Assembly (NCBI GenBank): GCA_016165875.1
Contig: JABBOT010000039.1
Location: forward strand, 372,001 to 436,000
Origin: Acanthopleura granulata
Lineage: Eukaryota > Mollusca > Polyplacophora > Chitonida > Chitonidae
Direction: 5' to 3'
DNA: 64,000 nucleotides
A model generated the notes under the pieces. That model was given only the letters and a program-made list of their open reading frames with translations, did not search any database and had not been told where the DNA came from. Position 1 is the first letter of the stretch, and the number at the start of each line of letters is the position of its first letter. The position numbers and the translations under genes are program-made. Of the stretch, positions 39,025 to 49,272 are shown piece after piece.

Positions 39025-40185
39025 AAGGCCTATTTCATATAGGCCTATGTGCCGATTTCAAGGAAATGTCGATTTGAGGAAAATGTCGGAGCGTGGTTAC
39101 CGTTCAGAAGTTCGTAGGCTCGCCCAAAGAGTTCATTTTAGATAAGTTATATCAGTTATGTGTCAATGGTGCACGCTGGCTTATTCTGTTTAGAACACAA
39201 CCTAATCTTTCAACGAATTAATGTGGTTCAATTGTCACATGAAGTCACTGACTTAATCGCTTAAAATTTTAAGAATATTGGCTTCCCGCCAGTTCACTGA
39301 TTTACTGGGTGTAGACGGCTGCTTGACAGCTCTCACCCATTCTGTACCGTGCCAAGCAGCTGGAGAAACGAACATAGTATATTGTTTGTCACGTTTTCAA
39401 CACTGGCAAAACGGTATAACAGCTCATAGCCAGCAAACCATGTGATTGTATGCTTTTACTAGCAAATACAGGCTGCAAAATCTTTTAGTTTTTAGAATTT
39501 TTATGGTCCACGAAATTTAAAATGTTAAATTAGGACCAATATCCTGGAGAAAAAAACATTTATTTTGAGTAACTATCCAAGTCCAAATTTTCATCAAAAT
39601 ATGTGTTGGATTTATGTGTTCATTGCCTTTTATACCCGTTCCCAGGAAAAACAGTTCATAACTGCAAAGTTTTCACATATCAATGCATATTTTTTGGCCG
39701 TTTTTAATAAGGGCAACTTTGTTCACACAACTCGGAATACTAATAGATAAAGTCTCTGAATTATGAGTGGTATTTTGTACTGTTGCCAAAAATCCGCATG
39801 GTTTAACCGAAGATCGAAGCCGCCGTATGTGTCATCAATGTTTCCGCAAACGTCGTACATGGTGGAAATGCTGCCTAGACTGAAAGTAATCGGGGTCTGT
39901 ACCAACTATTTTGTGAATGGAAATTTGCCATTTGAAAGGAGACGGTAGGATAAAACGCTGAAAGTGCCCATGGCTAGCACAATCCGTTGCAGACAGAAAT
40001 TAATTAGTTTGTCTGTGACGACTGTCAATCCTCAATTAACCGCAAACCTGGTCATCGGCTTTTGAGTTATCCGAACAAGTTATCGGACGCTACATATAAC
40101 CTTGTTTGGTTTCCAGCATTTAATAATTTTCATTGACTTTTTGCTTTTCTTTTAACACCGTACAATCTGATACAAGGTCTGTCGA

Positions 40186-40283
40186 CCCCTTTCCTAAGGA
40201 TCTAATCAAGCTAATAATTTTCTACTTTACCTTTCCCCTTTCCTAAGGATCTAATCAAGCTAATAATTTTCTACTTTACCTTT
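40186..40283. repeat. Exact 49-bp tandem duplication
   Basis: CCCCTTTCCTAAGGATCTAA and the following 29 bp occur twice back to back (40186-40234 and 40235-40283) with no mismatch, so the duplication is recent or an assembly effect. Confidence 0.95.
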
Positions 40284-40924
40284 CTTTAAAATAGAATTGC
40301 AAATAGAATTGCACGATGGACGGGTTTTACAGAACGTGAATATAATACACCTCGTGTGTGTCATTGTTAATGTTCAATAATGAAAGTAATTCTTTCCAGC
40401 AGATCGAGCCCTTACTCCCAGAGAGCTACCTGTGCACGAAACATGTAGTACACATATGAGATTGATGAATGTTTTCATCAACTGTTTAGTGTTTAAAATG
40501 TTTAGTTATATAATGTTATTACAGAATTGTGTATTTAAAACAAAAACACAGTTTCATGGAAATGAAAAGACGGCCTAGAACCCAGGATCCCCTATACCAA
40601 AGCATTGCTTGCTGACCTCTACACTAAACTCAAACTATGGTTACTAGCACATGTATTCGGTAAACATCAAGGTGACAGATAGGCCTTGGAAATCAAAAGA
40701 CAAAGCTTTTGGTTTAACCACGACTGAAAGGGGCCCCGAAAAGATACGTAGTATAAAGATCAAACTGATTGAAATACAAGTCCTCGACAAGTTTTTTTCT
40801 GAGGCTCCACTTCCCTCCTGCTTAAATCCGAGCTTGAAATTGAATAATATGGCATTTTCAGCTGATTGTAACATTTTCGCTGATTCGAAAATTTATACTT
40901 TCTGGCAAAATTATATACAGTCAT

Positions 40925-40966
40925 CGTTCCTCGTTCCTCGTGTCGAGACCCGCGACAGGAGGACGT
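40925..40966. repeat. Single unit related to the 38.7-kb CpG repeat
   Basis: TCCTCGTGTCGAGACCCGCG followed by ACAGGAGGACG matches the palindrome and purine-rich parts of the 38.73-39.02 kb units. Confidence 0.65.
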
Positions 40967-41605
40967 TGCAAATGTTTACTGTCCTCAGCCGGCTTTCATA
41001 AAATTCCGTTGGCTGTCTCCCTGTAGCTCTCTGCCTATTATACAAAAAAGAGGGCAAGACAAGTCGGTCTGTGTCTATGACACGGGTAGACCTCTGGCTG
41101 CAGGCTACAGGGTTTGCCCGGGAGCAACCGTCAGAAATCGGCACAGTCTGTTTCCGCACAAACACATGCAGTCTCCAATTAGAACTATTTGACCAAGCCA
41201 AATTTTTTCCTCCACGTTTTTCAGCTTTCCTCTTTGTAGTAATCCACCTATTTTTCAAATCAAAACAAATGAGAATTCAAATGAGGTTAACTTATAAAAC
41301 AACATTTATTTGGTGTTCGTTTTATCCGCTTATTCTCGATGTTCAATAAAACAGTATGAATATTTCTTTTATAAATGGAAATATTGTACATTTTACCTGA
41401 GAGAAATCGAAACATACAGAACGCTGATAACTGGACATCCTTGCTCTGTTTCGGTTGCCTTGTTCGTAGTGCAGTGTCCATGACTCCACATCTGAATCAA
41501 TCCAAGGCTTAGAAATATGTACCGGTAAGTTTTCGCTGGTTTCGTAGCGAACAGTTGTCATGGGGGCAGCAAATAATCTAGAATCTGCTTGAAGCTACTT
41601 GTTCT

Positions 41606-41725
41606 TAGTTATTTAATTATTTATTGGTGTTTCACGTTGTATGCCTACACAAAAATGTATCACGTAGGGCCTAAGTAAAATAATGATTTGGGGATAAAGA
41701 GTAGAGCCCAGGGAAAAGCCCTCTT
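41606..41725 (-). mobile_element. SINE family 1 remnant, reverse, strongly diverged
   Basis: TTATTTATTGGTGTTTCACG is recognisable, as are weak matches to the GGGATAAAGAGTAGAGCCCA region. It ends about 150 bp before exon C. Confidence 0.5.
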
Positions 41726-41873
41726 GTCATTAAATGAACATCGTCTATGGCTTCAACAAGCTTCATCGTACCTTCGCCCCGTCACGTTCTTGTGGTATGA
41801 ACGACATTTGGTCATTGTCCTGACGATCGTGCTATATAAAAAATGCATATTTGTGGATGGTATGTCTTTGTAG

Positions 41874-42009
41874 GTGAATAGTTTTGTGGGAGCTTTCCAC
41901 GATGCTGTCATTCTCTATGCTCTTGCTCTCAACGAGACTCTCGCCGACAACGGAAACATCACAGATGGCGCAGAAATCACCCGCCGAATGTGGAACAGAA
42001 CATTCGAAG
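41874..42009 (+). CDS. Natriuretic peptide receptor-like, exon C (ligand-binding domain)
   Basis: Internal exon of 136 bp. The acceptor TTTGTAG ends at 41873 and the donor GTATTC starts at 42010. It starts in phase 0 and ends one base into a glycine codon. The peptide contains VNSFVGAFHDAVILYALALN, then GNITDGAEITRRMWNRTFEG. The F-H-D-[AG]-[VIL]-L-L-Y helix and the [RQ]-x-W-N-R-[TS]-F-[EQ]-G motif are diagnostic of natriuretic peptide receptors and close paralogues. Sequons NET, NIT and NRT are present. An in-frame TAG immediately precedes the exon (41871-41873), so this acceptor is the only start that keeps the frame. The donor GTATTC is weaker than the others in this gene. Confidence 0.95.
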
Positions 42010-42519
42010 GTATTCCTAAAACACCTTGGTGGTTTATAATGTCTATTTAAGCCTGTGCGTTAAAATCATGGATACAGGGTAAAACTAATATTAAGTAAAT
42101 TAATATGCAATATCATGAATTCCAAAAGAATCAAGCATGAAATTTCTTGGCGTAGTTTGTGGGATGGTCTGAATCGTACACCAAACACTGTATATTAAAA
42201 CTATATGTTCTTATTTTTATGGATCATGGGACGATTGTTTCACAGATATCATAATAGAAATAGCGAAACCCTGAATACCGAACCAAGCAGACAGTCAGGC
42301 AGATAACTTATGTAGGCCTACATTTTCAACTAAGGCGTCAAATCCTACATTCTCAGGTCTTTTTATATCCCGAAATTGAAAGGATGTTAGAGTGATACTT
42401 GGATTTTTCCTTGAATCAATTTAGTCTCCATTCACCACTCTAACTCACCAGCACTCACCACTCACCACCATTACATGCTAATACATACACATATAGTTCG
42501 TTTCTGCTCACGTTTATAG
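42010..42519. other. Receptor intron, 510 bp
   Basis: The shortest intron visible, phase 1, splitting a glycine codon G|GC. The acceptor is CGTTTATAG. It contains a small run of CACCACT/CTCACCA repeats at about 42433-42471, upstream of the acceptor. Nothing else is recognisable. Confidence 0.85.
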
Positions 42520-42611
42520 GCATCACAGGAACGGTTAGTATCGACGCCAATGGAGACAGGAACGGCGATTACTCCCTGCTGGATCTCAATCCTCGAACCA
42601 AGAAGTTCGAG
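42520..42611 (+). CDS. Natriuretic peptide receptor-like, exon D (ligand-binding domain)
   Basis: Internal exon of 92 bp with a strong GTGAGT donor at 42612. It opens in phase 1 and closes in phase 0. It encodes ITGTVSIDANGDRNGDYSLL followed by DLNPRTKKFE. The stretch F-E-G-I-x-G-x-V-S-I-D-x-N-G-D-R-x-x-D-[FY]-S is a strong family signature near the C-terminal end of the ligand-binding domain. The SIDANGDR-GD form resembles the clearance receptor NPR-C more closely than the corresponding segment of GC-A or GC-B, as recalled. Confidence 0.95.
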
Positions 42612-43689
42612 GTGAGTCGAGTTACATTTATCATACAAGAGTGCTTGTTAGACCAGATTCATCTCAACTCGACCGAGGTGTAAGTTCTTTAGGGTTCGTG
42701 TATGTGCAATAGTCACACGATTCAACTGGAGTTTTAGCCCCAGTTACTACCTGTATGCCGGTCAGTTATAAATGCCAGTCGGAGACTGGGGCCAACTCGA
42801 TACCACCAGCTTGCATGTAACGTCTGAGGCATAGCTCCAATTGAGTCACGTCGTTATCTCGCATTCACTAGCTTCTGCGACCTGACGCAACTGTCGGGTT
42901 GAGTTGAATCGCGTCTTAACTACCGATCTTTGGGAAGTTATTGACAAACTGTCCACATGGGCGCACATACACCCCTTTCTGGTTGAAAACAAGTTGTCTT
43001 CAATGAACTTTGGGTGGCGCAAATTGTCGACGAGTTATGTGCATCAAGGTACCACATGCAGTCAGAGCGAGCCTCATCTTGATAGGACGATGAATATGTA
43101 CTATGTTGGTAAAATGAACATCACCAAGAATGGCATTTTATTATAGAATTTGTCCTTTTGAAGGAGGGTTGAGGGAGGGATATATTTTTGTGGGTTCTTT
43201 CCACCGAGGTTGGCAAAAAGATTGGCCGAAAACGGATATCTGCAGCGTTCTGGGATTGGTTTGAAAGGTGGCCTGAGTGAAGTGGCGGGGCGGTCCGATA
43301 GACAATGGCTTGTTATATATTGTCACATGTCACCTTGCAAGGCATACCAACCATGGCCAATATCCAGTCTTATCTTGTGAGATTTGCCACAGATGCACCA
43401 CACAGCTGGAGTCTACAATTTGTTCAAGCATACGAGTGGAATTTCTTTAAAAAGTGTTTGGTTACCATTAAATGTCTTGAATTCATTGACCTGGACAATT
43501 TATTTTAATCACTGAAATGACACCTCGTTATTCCGCTTAGCGGGAAAATCTCAGGTCAATTGTTTGAATTCCTCCAGAGGGACCGCTCCATTTCAAATAA
43601 ACTAAATGCTTATTTTTTTAAATTTTACTTTGAAGATCTCACGAGGAAATCATTAACTTTAACATAAAGAAAGAAAAAAAATATAACCT

Positions 43690-43920
43690 GAACGGTAAAC
43701 CCAGAGCAGCGGCGACGGAGTAAGAGATGTCAAATTATCTCGCGGTACCCGTCAAATCCGGCCTCTTGTCTATTTTACTCCAACTGTCCATGTAAGTGTT
43801 TAGGAAGTAATGGTTTACACGCCTCCTATGGCTTAAACGGAATTAAGTAAAAGCAACTTGCAGTGCTGTTAAATGCAATATACTAGACGTCAGATGTCTA
43901 GAATGACTCAAAATGCTGTG
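43690..43920. repeat. Dispersed repeat, copy 2, with a single satellite unit
   Basis: ACCCAGAGCAGCGGCGACGG at 43699 corresponds to one 54-bp unit of the 28.95-kb array, and the following 170 bp (GTCAAATCCGGCCTCTTGTC, TCCATGTAAGTGTTTAGGAA, AAATGCAATATACTAGACGT) match its flank. The satellite is thus an expanded internal segment of a dispersed element. Confidence 0.75.
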
Positions 43921-44315
43921 TTGTCACCACATTTAATTCATCCACACAATAACATGAAATTGATTGCAAATGGACCACGCCTCTGGAATGCCTAGTCCAC
44001 CGATAATCATTTCAAAAAGGACATGAGAAGTAGATGTCTTCGCATTGTGCTGAGTAAGCAAAAATTATCTCGGTTTAATTCTGCAGGTATTTTAAATGTT
44101 TTTTAAATATCCAAATTTTGTCGTTAAGAATGCGTTTTATAGATAGTCGGGCATCCTTCGTGACACATGACGGCAAAATACTTTTTAGAATTATGAATGT
44201 TTTAAATTTTGTGCGTTTTCTCTTTATAATTGCAATTTGCTTCCAGCTCTCAAAGGGGGTTATTAACTTTTCTCCGTGACAATTTCAGGCGTGTTTGGCA
44301 TAACGTTTTCAAATT

Positions 44316-44356
44316 GACAAGAAAAAAAAGAAAGAAAGAAAAAAGAAAAAATAGAA
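44316..44356. repeat. A-rich GAAA tract
   Basis: Low-complexity AAAG/AAAAG run. Confidence 0.9.
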
Positions 44357-44771
44357 AATCTAAAATAACGCTAAGGGATTTCACATCATTTCCATCTATT
44401 AAATTCACAACGGGTATATTTCGGAAAAGTAATTGCTTTTGTGCCTGCAACAGCCTGGAGTTTGAATCCAGTTCCTGTTCGACAAGCCCATATGTTCATT
44501 TCCCACGACGGTTACAGGACCTATATGGTGTCAGCGCACACCATGCAGCGCTTTTGGCCGACCTGCCTGTTTTTCGAGGCGGTTCAATTTCTCTCTCTGT
44601 CAACTGCAATTTCCCGTCTGACGATGACGTGGACACGAACGCAACAGCCAAAACCTTCTGATGGTTCTGACATGCCACGTGGTGTGTTTGTCGTTCAGCT
44701 GTAGCTGGCCGAGTTGTGTAACGAATTGTCGAGGGACACTCTTCTGGTTACCGGCTACATAAACCGATTTA

Positions 44772-44812
44772 TAATAAATGAATCAATTATTATGGCTTAA
44801 CGTGAATGAGAA
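44772..44812 (-). mobile_element. SINE family 2 3' fragment, reverse
   Basis: AATAAATGAATCAATTATTA followed by TGGCTTAACG is the reverse complement of the ACGTTAAGCCATAATAATTG type of 3' end seen at 46.65 kb. Confidence 0.55.
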
Positions 44813-44861
44813 ATTGGTTGATATGTCTGTTGTGTAAATGTTCAGGGTTTCAACCATTCGT

Positions 44862-44928
44862 TATTTATTTATTTATTTGATTGGTGTTTGAAGCCGCACT
44901 CAAGAATATTACACTTATACGACGACGG
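44862..44928 (-). mobile_element. 67-bp SINE family 1 fragment with 11-bp target-site duplication
   Basis: Only the last 67 bp of the SINE (tail, TGATTGGTGTTTGAAGCCGC, then ATTACACTTATACGACGACG) are inserted. They are flanked by perfect 11-bp repeats CAACCATTCGT at 44851-44861 and 44929-44939. This is the expected signature of LINE-mediated target-primed insertion with early 5' truncation. Confidence 0.9.
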
Positions 44929-45396
44929 CAACCATTCGTGTTTTAAGCTCTCAATATTTCCGACTCACGACTTAGCTGTATTGCCAAACAGTTGACACCT
45001 CTTAACATCATTGGGAAAGCTTGGTTATGTTCACTCTTGTTGACATCAATAAAGGTTATCACCCCGGGCATGCCAGCTGGCCGAGCGATGAACCATGTTT
45101 TCGTTACAGCTGATAATGAATCAATTTTATAGATATTTGTTCAATTTGTTCGTATGTCAACGGTGATTTTCAGACATAATCGTGCATCAAAGCACAGGAG
45201 CGAAACCTACTAATGTATTCCAGGCATGACGCGTGTTGTTGGTGATGTCGTTCGGCGTTTGGTTACTGTATGGCATTATGACTTAGCGCCGATTTTGTCA
45301 CATTATAAGCCGAGGTTTCGTAAATCTATCCAGAGGACTGATGTAAACAGTGGATAAACACGGAGCTTATGTCCGCCATACCCATGTCTTCCACAG

Positions 45397-45535
45397 GTTG
45401 TTGCTAATTACTATGGCAACAAGAAGGTGTACGAGCCGGTGGTGGGAAAGCGGATATACTGGGCTGGAGGTCTGATGTCACCGCCTCCGGACACTCCCGA
45501 GTGCGGCTTCGACGGCTCCCTCTGTCCTCCGGAAG
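45397..45535 (+). CDS. Natriuretic peptide receptor-like, exon E (juxtamembrane ectodomain)
   Basis: Internal exon of 139 bp with donor GTAAGA. It begins in phase 0 and ends one base into the next codon. The peptide begins VVANYYGNKKVYEPVVGKRI, continues with YWAGG, then PPPDTPECGFDGSLCPPE. In cyclase-type receptors the ectodomain ends with a W-x-x-G segment, a proline-rich stretch and a short disulfide loop beginning C-G-F-D; here the loop is CGFDGSLC, two residues shorter than my recollection of the mammalian GC-A loop. That loop sits just outside the membrane and takes part in signal transmission in the family. The codon phase and the downstream transmembrane exon agree with this placement. 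Confidence 0.94.
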
Positions 45536-45962
45536 GTAAGAACGCTTTGGATCTATTCACTACATGGGTTAAGCCTGTGCTTACCACGCTTTCTCAATTG
45601 CTGAATTCGATGTAATTTGTTTTAATTACGATAGCGGGCTTGGGGTGGAAGCGAGGTTCAATAGAAAACAGGTCGTTTACACCTATTTTATCTGTCAGAA
45701 TTGATAATAGATCGATTTGAACACACTGAATCATATTACTCTTTTCAGGATATTATATGATTCTGGAGTAACGATGGGTAACATGATTGACTGATTTGAA
45801 GATGGGACTTAGAATACACCCTTAGTTATATCCACCGCATTCAGTCCTGAGACACCCATGTTTCTCTACACTAGTGAAAAGAGGTTGAATTTTTTAAACA
45901 CACTGTCTGTCTTCCCATTCATTCTTCTCGTTCGGTGTTATAACAAGCTGTGTGCCTTTTTT

Positions 45963-46013
45963 GAAAAAAAAAAACAAAGCAAAAAACAAACAAACAAAAA
46001 CAAACAAAAAACA
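45963..46013. repeat. A-rich AAAC tract
   Basis: Poly-A with repeated CAAACAAAC units; low complexity. Confidence 0.9.
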
Positions 46014-46652
46014 GTTAGTGGTGATGCAGTTTTTTGGTAGTATACTCAGTTGTCCATGCAGTTTCATTGGGGAATTCCCTTATGGTGATGTTTGAGTCAC
46101 TTATTGTGGCTACTCACCCGCTCTACGCGTTTGGCCTTGACCCTGTCACGTGACATTTTACACCGTCGCCTGTTGCCACACGCGCTATTTTGGTGTGCAC
46201 GTCAAGAAAACAGTTGGGTAAGTAGCTATTTTGAAATTAATAAAGTGGAAATAAAAGAGTGTCTGCATATATTTTCCTGTTCTTCTGAAAGTAAATTACT
46301 GGGGGTTTGAACTGTTGCTAATCATAGACAAATTGTTGACTAAAGCAACCACTGACTTCGGTTGCATTCCGTCGAGAATTAGATTGAAAATTTAGCTTCA
46401 AATTAAAGTCTCCCTTAATAGAGGAGGGTTTATTTTTAAGAGAGCTTAAAGTTAATAGATGATGTCAAAGTAAGTAAATATATTTTTGGTTATAGTATTT
46501 CTCTCCTTTAAACCAACTCAAATAAAAAAAATAGAATTTGCCTTTGTTGTTGTTGTTATTTCTCTGCTGGTGAGATGATTCGATTTGTATTGTGGTTACC
46601 ATGTGCAATTGCTCCACCTCAAGATAAGTAACAACATTTCTCTATTTTCAGT

Positions 46653-46704
46653 TATATGGCTGAGATATTGCCGATGTGACGTTAAGCCATAATCATTCAT
46701 TCAT
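46653..46704 (+). mobile_element. SINE family 2 3' fragment with 12-bp target-site duplication
   Basis: The insert TATGGCTGAGATATTGCCGA continuing to GTGACGTTAAGCCATAATCA with a CATT-repeat tail is the 3' end of a second SINE type that I recall from gastropod genomes. It is flanked by perfect 12-bp repeats TCTATTTTCAGT at 46641-46652 and 46705-46716. Only 52 bp were inserted. Confidence 0.85.
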
Positions 46705-47474
46705 TCTATTTTCAGTACATTACAGTATTTTCCAGAGCCAGCCATTACCTTAATGCGAGAATAGTGGCGGGAATAACTGAAGATGACATGGGCAGACCGT
46801 TCTTCCCTTGAAGTCTGGGCTCATCCACTGGGCTCATAACGTTATGCTGTAATGAAATATGCTTTGTCGTACTCCAATCATTGTTCCCTGCTCGAAACGA
46901 AAGAGGAGTTTCGGAATGATGCCGAGTTGATGGCAGGCCTGTACGTTATGCATGCTTGTTCAGATTCCATACGACATCAACAGGTGGCACCGACTCAAAG
47001 AAAACAGGCGCTTTACTGGACGACAAGGTTAAGGCACTGCACTTCTTTGACCTAAGGGAACGCAAGTTGGAATTCGACTGTTGCGCTTTCGTAACGCGTC
47101 TTTATTAATAGTGAAGAGATTCGTCAAAAAATGGCACTAGGTAACATCAACATAATAGTAAATATTAATAGAAATATATTGTATTTCAGTGGCACATGCT
47201 TTAAGTGTTGGTAATGAGTCGTATACTATTATCATTTGTCAGGAAAATTTGACCGACTTGTCCTCAAGTATATTTATTATTCTTTTGTGTGATCAATATG
47301 GAAGTCTGGTGACTAACGCTTTGGTGTTGTCGTTGTACCACCCCGTTATTAAACACGGAAAAAGCACTACCAATGGACTAGTTAGATTTTACCGAGTAAG
47401 GAAAGCATTAGGCCGTATATCAGATTATTCATCATTATAGATCCGTGGACTTGTCATGCATGGCGCCTTGTGCT

Positions 47475-47650
47475 CACTTATTTATTCACTTGATTATTTG
47501 AATGGTGCTTTTCCGCCGTACTGAGGAATATTTCACTTTTACGACGGTGGCCAGTATAATTGTAGAGCCCGTTGGAAACCCACGACTGTCGGCGGGGTTG
47601 CTGGCCGAAATTCCCACTTACAACTGGAGAGGAATTGAGCATTGTAATCC
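47475..47650 (-). mobile_element. tRNA-derived SINE, family 1, reverse
   Basis: TTTTCCGCCGTACTGAGGAA, TTTACGACGGTGGCCAGTAT and GGAAACCCACGACTGTCGGC, continuing to ACTGGAGAGGAATTGAG. It is truncated before the tRNA head. Confidence 0.85.
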
Positions 47651-48455
47651 GGCATTGGCTGTTGTGAGTATGCATTTCTTTCTTTTCACAGCTTGCGAAA
47701 CGGGTATGTTAGGATGGTGACAACAGGCACAGTTCAGCATTTGCTTAATTGCATTCAAATGTACAAAATTGTATGTAACAATCACTGTGCTTATTTCCTT
47801 GTTTAACAATGGTGTGTTTGCTGTGGTCTCATGATTTGTTTTTGCAATAAAATTTTCTGCAAGGTCGTAAGTATATCAGTATTGAATTACGCATTTTTCC
47901 TTTCAAAAATGAGAAAAACTGTAAATGTACATCTATATAGTGTCTTGTAATGCGTGACCATAATTAAAATGAATTTGTACCCCTTGAATTATTTGATGCC
48001 CTTCATTTCCACTAACCTGGGGAAACTTCTGATAAATCTAATCCGACTGCAATATCGCGGCGCCAACAACACATATCTACTTTGGGTCATATGTATAAAA
48101 TGTTACCATTGTTGAATGAAGGAACGCCCAAATCATCTTTCAGTTTTTCTAAGAAAGGATGGCTACCTACACGATTACCTTGTTAAAGTTGCAAAGTATA
48201 TATGACATTTTCTTTGGGCCTGTCATATTTTCAATTCGACGATGTTAGATATACGTGGACTCTCTGATTCAATGGTAATCTAACGTAGCGCTTTGTGGTG
48301 CTTTAACACGCCTTTAGGAGCATTTATATAATTTGTCTTATCCATGGCACATTACAAGATAGGCGGCCAAATTGTCACATCCATGTTCGTAACATTACCC
48401 TCCTCCCCCGTCTACCCCCTAACCCAGAATGCACCCTTGTGACCTCGCTACTTAC

Positions 48456-48812
48456 TGTCAATTAGCGAAGCTCCATCACTATCAATCCAGCAAGTAGCTG
48501 CCAAGGCCATTGGTCTATACCAGACTATTCGATTGGTGAAAAGTAACTTGAGACGGCCTGTGTTTGGCGAAAGCATGACAGCTGTGAAGATATCTACACT
48601 GCTCTCTACCCCACACCTGTTTACGACCTCAGACAGGAGACTACCCATAGGTTCTGTACTATAATCCGCCGATGTATTCTGCCCGCTCAAATATGTTGAA
48701 AGTAGCTTAAGCTGTTCTTTGGCTTCTGGGGATTTAGCCCTGACGAGAAGCTGCCAAAAGTATTCACCAGTGTTTGAGGAACTGGGGATCGTTGTAGCCA
48801 GTTTTGTACTGA
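48456..48812 (-). CDS. Probable internal exon of an unrecognised minus-strand gene
   Basis: Read on the minus strand, the open frame is bordered by a strong acceptor (a long pyrimidine-rich tract ending TTACTTATTTCAG, AG at 48814-48813) and a consensus donor GTAAGT (G at 48455). Between them are 357 bp and 118 codons without a stop; an in-frame TAG lies only three bases past the donor. The peptide starts STKLATTIPSSS, continues EYFWQLLVRAKSPEAKEQLK, then GSLLSEVVNRCGVESSVDIF and GRLKLLFTNRIVWYRPM, ending ATCWIDSDGASLID. Composition is balanced, with amphipathic helix-like segments, and looks like a soluble protein rather than intron noise. I do not recognise the family. An alternative AG four bases downstream would shift the frame start. 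It lies within the receptor's 13-kb intron on the opposite strand, so it would belong to a nested or overlapping gene whose other exons I could not find. An exonised or pseudogene fragment is possible. Confidence 0.6.
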
Positions 48813-49145
48813 CTGAAATAAGTAAGACAGAGGGACAAGCAAGTGAAACAGAAATGAATGACTGGGTTATTTCAAAATTGCGATCGGTTCAATTGGTTCG
48901 AGGAACAAGGGCTTGTCGGAGAAAAGCTCCCGTCAAATCCCCTGAGTTAAGCAATGACCGAGGAGTAGGATTCAAATCCGGCTTTGGACAGAGAGTCTTT
49001 AGACCTCCCCTCCCTCAGTGAGGGCAGGGTTTCGGAAACAGCAAGCGGGAGGAGGAGAGGGAGGCGCTTTTTGAATGGAGTTCTCCGTCCTACTGACCTA
49101 TGTGCGCTGATTGTTAAGTGTGACGTCAACTGAAGCATGCTTGGG

Positions 49146-49272
49146 CCATTTCTACAAAACTGCATAAGTCACTTTTTTCGTAAAAGACGTCGCCAAGGAC
49201 ATAGTTCCATAAGGTGATATGATTTATGGGAAAGGTTACGAGATGTGGATTTACGAAGTTTTGTGAAAGTGG
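49146..49272. mobile_element. MITE-like palindromic element, copy 1
   Basis: The ends are inverted repeats: left CCATTTCTACAAAACTGCAT and right, on the opposite strand, CCACTTTCACAAAACTTCGT. The interior includes a CGTAAAAGACGTCG stretch and CCATAAGG. The 127-bp length and near-complete self-complementarity fit a non-autonomous foldback or MITE. A second copy lies at 56.28 kb. Confidence 0.75.

Larger units (their letters stand above)
36073..41873. other. Receptor intron, about 5.8 kb
   Basis: Phase 0 intron with donor GTAAAT and acceptor TTTGTAG. The peptide runs directly from NFTYGEEE to VNSFVGAFHDAV, matching the uninterrupted family sequence. Notable contents are a perfect 13-bp-arm hairpin at 37.4 kb, the CpG-dense palindromic repeat block at 38.73-39.02 kb with a single related unit near 40.93 kb, an exact 49-bp duplication at 40.19 kb, and a weak reverse-oriented SINE remnant at 41.6 kb. 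The rest shows nothing I can assign. Confidence 0.8.
42612..45396. other. Receptor intron, about 2.8 kb
   Basis: Phase 0 intron with donor GTGAGT and acceptor CTTCCACAG. It holds a second copy of the element that flanks the 54-bp satellite (43.69-43.92 kb), an A-rich GAAA tract (44.32-44.36 kb), a reverse fragment of a second SINE family near 44.79 kb, and a 67-bp SINE insertion with an 11-bp target duplication at 44.86 kb. An open, CpG-richer stretch near 44.44-44.70 kb is readable on both strands but could not be tied to any family. Confidence 0.8.

Noticed and set aside
38694..39026. 110-codon minus-strand open frame rich in R, D and E
   Set aside because: Explained by the CpG-dense repeat composition; its peptide follows the repeat period.
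44230..44704. Protein-like open frames on both strands, considered as an alternative receptor exon
   Set aside because: The frame following the only decent acceptor ends in a stop and is out of phase with exons D and E; no family match.
46092..46210. Possible plus-strand exon ending at GTAAGT (46208) or minus-strand exon ending at GTGAGT (46115)
   Set aside because: Strong donor-like sites occur on both strands but neither has a good acceptor, and the receptor peptide needs no insertion here.
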